64,000 bases of DNA. Source: Congzhengia sp045635085. Lineage in GTDB: Bacteria > Bacillota > Clostridia > UBA1381 > UBA9506. The position numbers and the translations under genes are program-made. Positions 60,966 to 64,000 of this stretch are shown here, piece by piece. Where the stretch lies: positions 202,147 through 266,146 of the forward strand of contig JAZRBM010000004.1 of NCBI GenBank assembly GCA_045635085.1. The letters run 5' to 3'. The number at the start of each line of letters is the position of its first letter. Position 1 is the first letter of the stretch. The notes under the pieces are model-generated. The model ran no database searches, had not been told where the DNA came from, and saw only the letters and a program-made list of their open reading frames with translations.

Positions 60966-61396
60966 TGATGAGTGAATACATAAAAACAATAGTTATAACA
61001 GCACTTGTTGTCGGAATGGTATCTACGCTTCTGCCAAAAGACAGTTTTGGTAAATATGTAAACCTTTTAGCAGGGATAATAGTAATATCAGTAGTTATCT
61101 CTCCCGTTTTGAGTGTGCGAAATAAAGACATCGACTTTAGTCGTATAGATATAAAAGAGCTTGAGCTTAGCACCAATTCATACATAATGGAAGAGTATGA
61201 AAAGGAACTTGCAAGGAAAGTAGAAAATTTAGTAAAAGAAAAGGAAAATATAGAGATTTCTGTCTTGGTACGTGCAGATAAAAAAGACGATATAATAGAA
61301 ATAAAGGAGATAGAAATAGCACCATTTACCTCAGACTATGCTTTGATCATATCTGATTATTTAGGTATTGATAGGGGGAGAATTACGCAAAAATGA
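60965..61396 (+). CDS. spoIIIAF: Stage III sporulation protein AF
   Basis: A 143-residue protein with two membrane helices (IVITALVVGMVSTLLP; LLAGIIVISVVISPVL) and a C-terminal soluble alpha/beta domain (ISVLVRADKKDDIIEIKEIE), a ring-building-like fold as in SpoIIIAG/AH. It starts one base into the stop codon of spoIIIAE. Confidence 0.9.
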   Translation: MMSEYIKTIVITALVVGMVSTLLPKDSFGKYVNLLAGIIVISVVISPVLSVRNKDIDFSRIDIKELELSTNSYIMEEYEKELARKVENLVKEKENIEISVLVRADKKDDIIEIKEIEIAPFTSDYALIISDYLGIDRGRITQK

Positions 61397-61914
61397 AGCC
61401 GGATTTTAAAAAACTTTTTGGACAAATCAAGAATACAAAAGTTCTCTTTATCATATTTATAGTAGGGATAGTACTGCTTATGATACCTGGTGGAAGTGAT
61501 AATAAAGAGGAAAAGACTCTAAAAGAAAATACAGATGATTTTATTATGTATCAGGATAATCTTCAAAAGGATTTAGAAAAAATAATTTCAAATATAAAGG
61601 GTGTAGGAAATGTTGATGTTATGGTGACATTCTATGATTCGGGGAATACATATTTTGCAAAGGATGAAAGTGAAAGCACCACAAAATCAGAAAGCGAAAC
61701 AGCAAAAAGCAAAGACATAACTCACGTTTTAAAGAGTGATGAGCAAAGTACAGAAGCACCCCTTATAACCAAAAAGACATATCCTGCGATATCAGGTGTT
61801 TTAATATGTGCAAAGGGGGCTCAAAACCCACAAATAAAAAATAATATAATAAAGGCTGCCCAGGCACTTTTGGGAGTAAAATCACATCGCATAGAGGTGC
61901 TGGAGCGAAAATAG
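61393..61914 (+). CDS. spoIIIAG: Stage III sporulation protein AG
   Basis: A 173-residue protein: one membrane helix (VLFIIFIVGIVLLMIPGG) and an extracytoplasmic ring-building domain with the SpoIIIAG signature (GVGNVDVMVTFYDSGNTYFA ... ITKKTYPAISGVLICAKGAQ). Forms a large ring in the intermembrane space, with SpoIIIAH. Overlaps spoIIIAF by an ATGA. Confidence 0.93.
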   Translation: MKPDFKKLFGQIKNTKVLFIIFIVGIVLLMIPGGSDNKEEKTLKENTDDFIMYQDNLQKDLEKIISNIKGVGNVDVMVTFYDSGNTYFAKDESESTTKSESETAKSKDITHVLKSDEQSTEAPLITKKTYPAISGVLICAKGAQNPQIKNNIIKAAQALLGVKSHRIEVLERK

Positions 61915-61928
61915 AAAGAGGTATGAAT

Positions 61929-62501
61929 ATGAGTAGAAGAAATGACAAAAACAAAATGTTTATCGTAAGAAAAAGACAAATTGCATCCCTAAGCCTGATT
62001 CTTTTGATAGGTGTTGCGGGGTATTTAAACATAAGTATAAAAAACGGAGAAGAGGATAAGAATATTTCGGTTATGTTTAATGAAGCAACAAAAAAACTTG
62101 GAGAGGCCAAGATGGTAAATTCAGATTCTAAAGAAGAAAAAAAGAGCACTGACTACTTTACCAACGCAAAAATAGACAGAGAAAAAAAGCGCGATGAATC
62201 TATTGAGATGTTATCAGAAATTTTAAATTCTGATGGTGCAGATACAGAGTCTAAGGAAAACGCCAAGTCGCAGATAGAGCTTTTGGCAAAGTTTACGGAT
62301 TGTGAAGTGACGGCAGAAAATCTGATAAAGGCAAAAGGGTATGAAGACTGTATAGTTTTTATGGGCGAAAATGTAACAAGCATCGCTGTAATGACAGAGG
62401 GCTTAAACGAAATTGATGCAGCCGCAATAATACAAATTGCAACAGACACGGGAGCGTGCAGTGCAGAACAGGTAAAAATTATCGAAATAAAACCTAATTG
62501 A
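61929..62501 (+). CDS. spoIIIAH: Stage III sporulation protein AH
   Basis: A 190-residue protein: a membrane helix (IASLSLILLIGVAGYLNI), a charged coiled linker and a ring-building domain (LAKFTDCEVTAENLIKAKGY ... CIVFMGENVTSIAVMTEGLN) that binds SpoIIQ across the intermembrane space. ATG 61929 is preferred over ATG 61923, which would touch the AGAGGT ribosome site. Last spoIIIA gene. Confidence 0.93.
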   Translation: MSRRNDKNKMFIVRKRQIASLSLILLIGVAGYLNISIKNGEEDKNISVMFNEATKKLGEAKMVNSDSKEEKKSTDYFTNAKIDREKKRDESIEMLSEILNSDGADTESKENAKSQIELLAKFTDCEVTAENLIKAKGYEDCIVFMGENVTSIAVMTEGLNEIDAAAIIQIATDTGACSAEQVKIIEIKPN

Positions 62502-62510
62502 AAAAAATAG

Positions 62511-62539
62511 TTGTAATTTCTTCTTAGTAATGGTATAAT
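62511..62539 (+). promoter_or_regulatory. Sigma-A promoter of the Asp23 gene
   Basis: TTGTAA at 62511 and TATAAT at 62534 with 17 bases between and an extended TGG before the -10. It gives the gene transcription independent of the sporulation operon upstream. Confidence 0.8.
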
Positions 62540-62575
62540 AGTCATAACAAGTATTATGATTTGGAGGAACGAATG

Positions 62576-62980
62576 ATGGCTGATAAGGAAATTACTTTTG
62601 AAACAGCAGACAATAAAGGCGCAATTAAGATAGCTAATGAAGTCGTTATGACAATCGCTTCCCAGGCAGTTAACGATATTAAGGGTGTATCGGTTGCTTC
62701 GACATTTGCTGAAGGTATTGTAGATATTATAGTTAAGAAAAATACCCAAAGAGGTATTCGCGTAAATACAGATGAAGAAACCGGCGTTACAGATATTGAC
62801 GTTCATATCAATGTGGCATACGGTCTTAAAATTTTAGAAGTGTCATGGGCTGTTCAGGAAGCAGTTAAGAAAAATATCACAATGATGACAGATGTAAACC
62901 TCGGTAAGGTTAACGTATATGTTGATGGTGTTCTTATTGAAAAAGAACCAAAACCAGAAAAGGTAAAAGAAGAAAAGTAA
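62576..62980 (+). CDS. Asp23/Gls24 family envelope stress protein
   Basis: A 134-residue protein of the Asp23/Gls24 (DUF322) family: GAIKIANEVVMTIASQAVND, IKGVSVASTF, and DIDVHINVAYGLKILEVSWA with TDVNLGKVNVYVDGVLIE at the end. Such proteins lie at the cell envelope and accompany cell-wall or alkaline stress. Often found next to the spoIIIA operon and nusB in Clostridia. ATG 62576 is eight bases after GGAGG; ATG 62573 is equally possible. Confidence 0.92.
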   Translation: MADKEITFETADNKGAIKIANEVVMTIASQAVNDIKGVSVASTFAEGIVDIIVKKNTQRGIRVNTDEETGVTDIDVHINVAYGLKILEVSWAVQEAVKKNITMMTDVNLGKVNVYVDGVLIEKEPKPEKVKEEK

Positions 62981-62988
62981 AAAAGTAA

Positions 62989-63018
62989 ACAGGAATCGGA
63001 TTTCCGATTCCTGTTGTG
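62989..63018 (+). terminator. Hairpin after the Asp23 gene
   Basis: ACAGGAATCGGA and TCCGATTCCTGT form a perfect 12-bp stem with a TT centre. The T-run is weak (TGTGAATTT), so some read-through into proC is possible. Confidence 0.6.
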
Positions 63019-63043
63019 AATTTATGGGAATGAGGAAATACTT

Positions 63044-63835
63044 ATGAAAATAGGATTTATAGGCGGCGGAAATATGGCCGGAGCCATAGTAGGCGGCGTT
63101 GTTTCGTCGGGACTGTGCGATAAAAAAGATATCTTTGTTTGCGATATAGATAACGAAATATTAAAAAAATATGATAAAGAAATCAACACTTCGACAAAAA
63201 ACGAAGATGCTCTTTCGTGTGATTACATAGTTTTAGCAGTGAAACCATTTATCCTTTCTAAGGTTTTGGACGAATTATCATCATATGCTACAAAAGACAA
63301 GGTATTTATATCAATAGCTGCAGGAATTTCAGTTGCTGAAATTAAAGGCGTATTGGGAAATGATGCTAAAGTTTTGCGAGTTATGCCAAATACTCCTGCA
63401 CAGGTCGGGGAAGGAATGACAGTTATAGCATCTCCTGACGAGTGCGTGACGAAGGATGAACTTTTAAATGCTATTTGCATATTTAATGCAGTTGGCAAGA
63501 CAGAAATTATGCCTGAAAATATGATAAATGTAGTTACTGGTGTATCAGGAAGCAGTCCTGCGTATGTTTTTATGCTGATTGAAGCTATGGCAGATGCAGG
63601 CGTTTTAGGCGGCATGCCAAGAGAGACTGCATATAAGTTAGCGGCGCAATCAGTGCTTGGCTCTGCAAAAATGGTATTAGAAACAGGCAAGCATCCCGGC
63701 GAACTCAAAGATATGGTTTGCTCACCCAAGGGGACTACAATAGAGGCTGTGGCAGAACTTGAAAAAAGAGGTTTTCGTGCAGCAATTATAGAAGCTATTA
63801 AAAAGTGCAATGACAAGGCAAATAATATAAACTAA
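63044..63835 (+). CDS. proC: Pyrroline-5-carboxylate reductase
   Basis: A 263-residue ProC, last step of proline synthesis (P5C to proline with NAD(P)H). Rossmann start IGFIGGGNMAGAIVGGVV, LAVKPFILSKVLDEL, VLRVMPNTPAQVGEGMTVIA, and the C-terminal signature GVSGSSPAYVFMLIEAMADA...PGELKDMVCSPKGTTIEAV. Complete. Start ATG with GAGGAA upstream. Confidence 0.95.
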   Translation: MKIGFIGGGNMAGAIVGGVVSSGLCDKKDIFVCDIDNEILKKYDKEINTSTKNEDALSCDYIVLAVKPFILSKVLDELSSYATKDKVFISIAAGISVAEIKGVLGNDAKVLRVMPNTPAQVGEGMTVIASPDECVTKDELLNAICIFNAVGKTEIMPENMINVVTGVSGSSPAYVFMLIEAMADAGVLGGMPRETAYKLAAQSVLGSAKMVLETGKHPGELKDMVCSPKGTTIEAVAELEKRGFRAAIIEAIKKCNDKANNIN

Positions 63836-63842
63836 AAAAGGT

Positions 63843-63912
63843 GCAGTAGCAAAATGCTACTGAAGTGATATAATGATGGTAGACACAAAAAAGTGTCTAC
63901 CATCATTTTTTA
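63843..63912 (+). terminator. Two hairpins after proC (terminator and possible IS end)
   Basis: CAGTAGC/GCTACTG (63844-63862) is followed by a perfect 15-bp stem AATGATGGTAGACAC/GTGTCTACCATCATT with an A6 loop and a T-run (63872-63912). It works as a terminator; the second hairpin could also belong to the end of the insertion sequence that follows. Confidence 0.7.
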
Positions 63913-63942
63913 TGCTATAATAAAAAAAAGGAGTTGAAAGAT

Positions 63943-64000
63943 ATGGGGAGACCGAAGGGCGGGACGAATGCAAATCACAGTAAGGAAGAAAAGTTGGGAT
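63943..64000 (+). CDS. IS3-type transposase OrfA-like protein, start only
   Basis: Nineteen codons are visible before the window ends: GRPKGGTNANHSKEEKLG after the first Met. This start resembles the helix-turn-helix OrfA of IS3-group insertion sequences as I remember them (GRPKGG..., KEEKL). AAAGGAG lies nine bases upstream. Codons are more GC-rich than in proC. The rest of the gene and the IS ends cannot be seen. Confidence 0.5.
   Translation, partial: MGRPKGGTNANHSKEEKLG

Overview
The window looks like the chromosome of a low-GC, endospore-forming Clostridia species that has an S-layer. The evidence is a complete spoIIIAA-AH operon, spoIIP, spoVAF, a SpoIIIE/FtsK translocase, Rex, DUF4364 and DUF4830 proteins, and two proteins with SLH repeats. 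I cannot name a genus. No rRNA, tRNA or CRISPR array was seen.

Two regions differ sharply. Bases 1 to about 37,560 are an AT-rich accessory element. Its genes are mostly small and unrecognisable, and almost all are preceded by an AGGAG/AGGGG ribosome site and a run of the form TTGATTATT-ATG. Its right end lies inside comM (yifB), which is cut at the Gly-Gly-His-Asn just before the Walker A motif. The left end, and any integrase, relaxase or conjugation genes, are outside the window. From left to right the element carries: the end of a type I restriction system (hsdS', hsdR); two zinc-ribbon proteins; a UvrX-type Y-family polymerase with a YolD-like partner; a DUF4314 protein; a cell-surface block at 8-19 kb (leucine-rich-repeat adhesin, ribbon-helix-helix regulator, SipW-type signal peptidase, SLH anchor protein, 1309-residue secreted protein, and an abundant-looking secreted subunit that shares its C-terminal domain with the adhesin); an M48 metallopeptidase pair on the minus strand bracketed by two copies of a structured non-coding module; three plus-strand operons of unknown small proteins; a phased array of TTTTATAAAA palindromes; a degenerate sortase-like protein; a small serine recombinase; and a run of unknown genes ending in a strong terminator at 37.4 kb.

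A signal running through the element is a shared promoter architecture. Five operons (starting at 8173, 11601, 22665, 26311 and 29289) and a looser sixth (6456) are preceded by a -35-like TGGACA, a 17-base spacer usually ending in TTAAG, and a TATAAR-like -10. In four of them a second TGGACA-like box lies exactly 20 bases upstream. A second promoter family (CTTGACTT, 12 bases, TACGG, then a -10) occurs four times. Together they suggest a regulon internal to the element. The best candidate for an undescribed system is the surface block: adhesin, SipW-like peptidase, SLH anchor and fibre-like subunit carried on a mobile element under this control.

From 37.5 kb to the end the chromosome is ordinary. 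Minus-strand pepP-comM; DUF4830 and birA, which converge; spoIIP; a stand-alone spoVAF; a large SLH protein with a strong promoter; DUF4364; rex; a seven-gene minus-strand operon (ftsK, ygiQ, folD, phoH, ybeY, a membrane protein, apgM); a G5/3D cell-wall protein with a consensus promoter; the eight-gene spoIIIA operon; an Asp23 protein; proC; and the first codons of an IS3-type transposase at the right edge.
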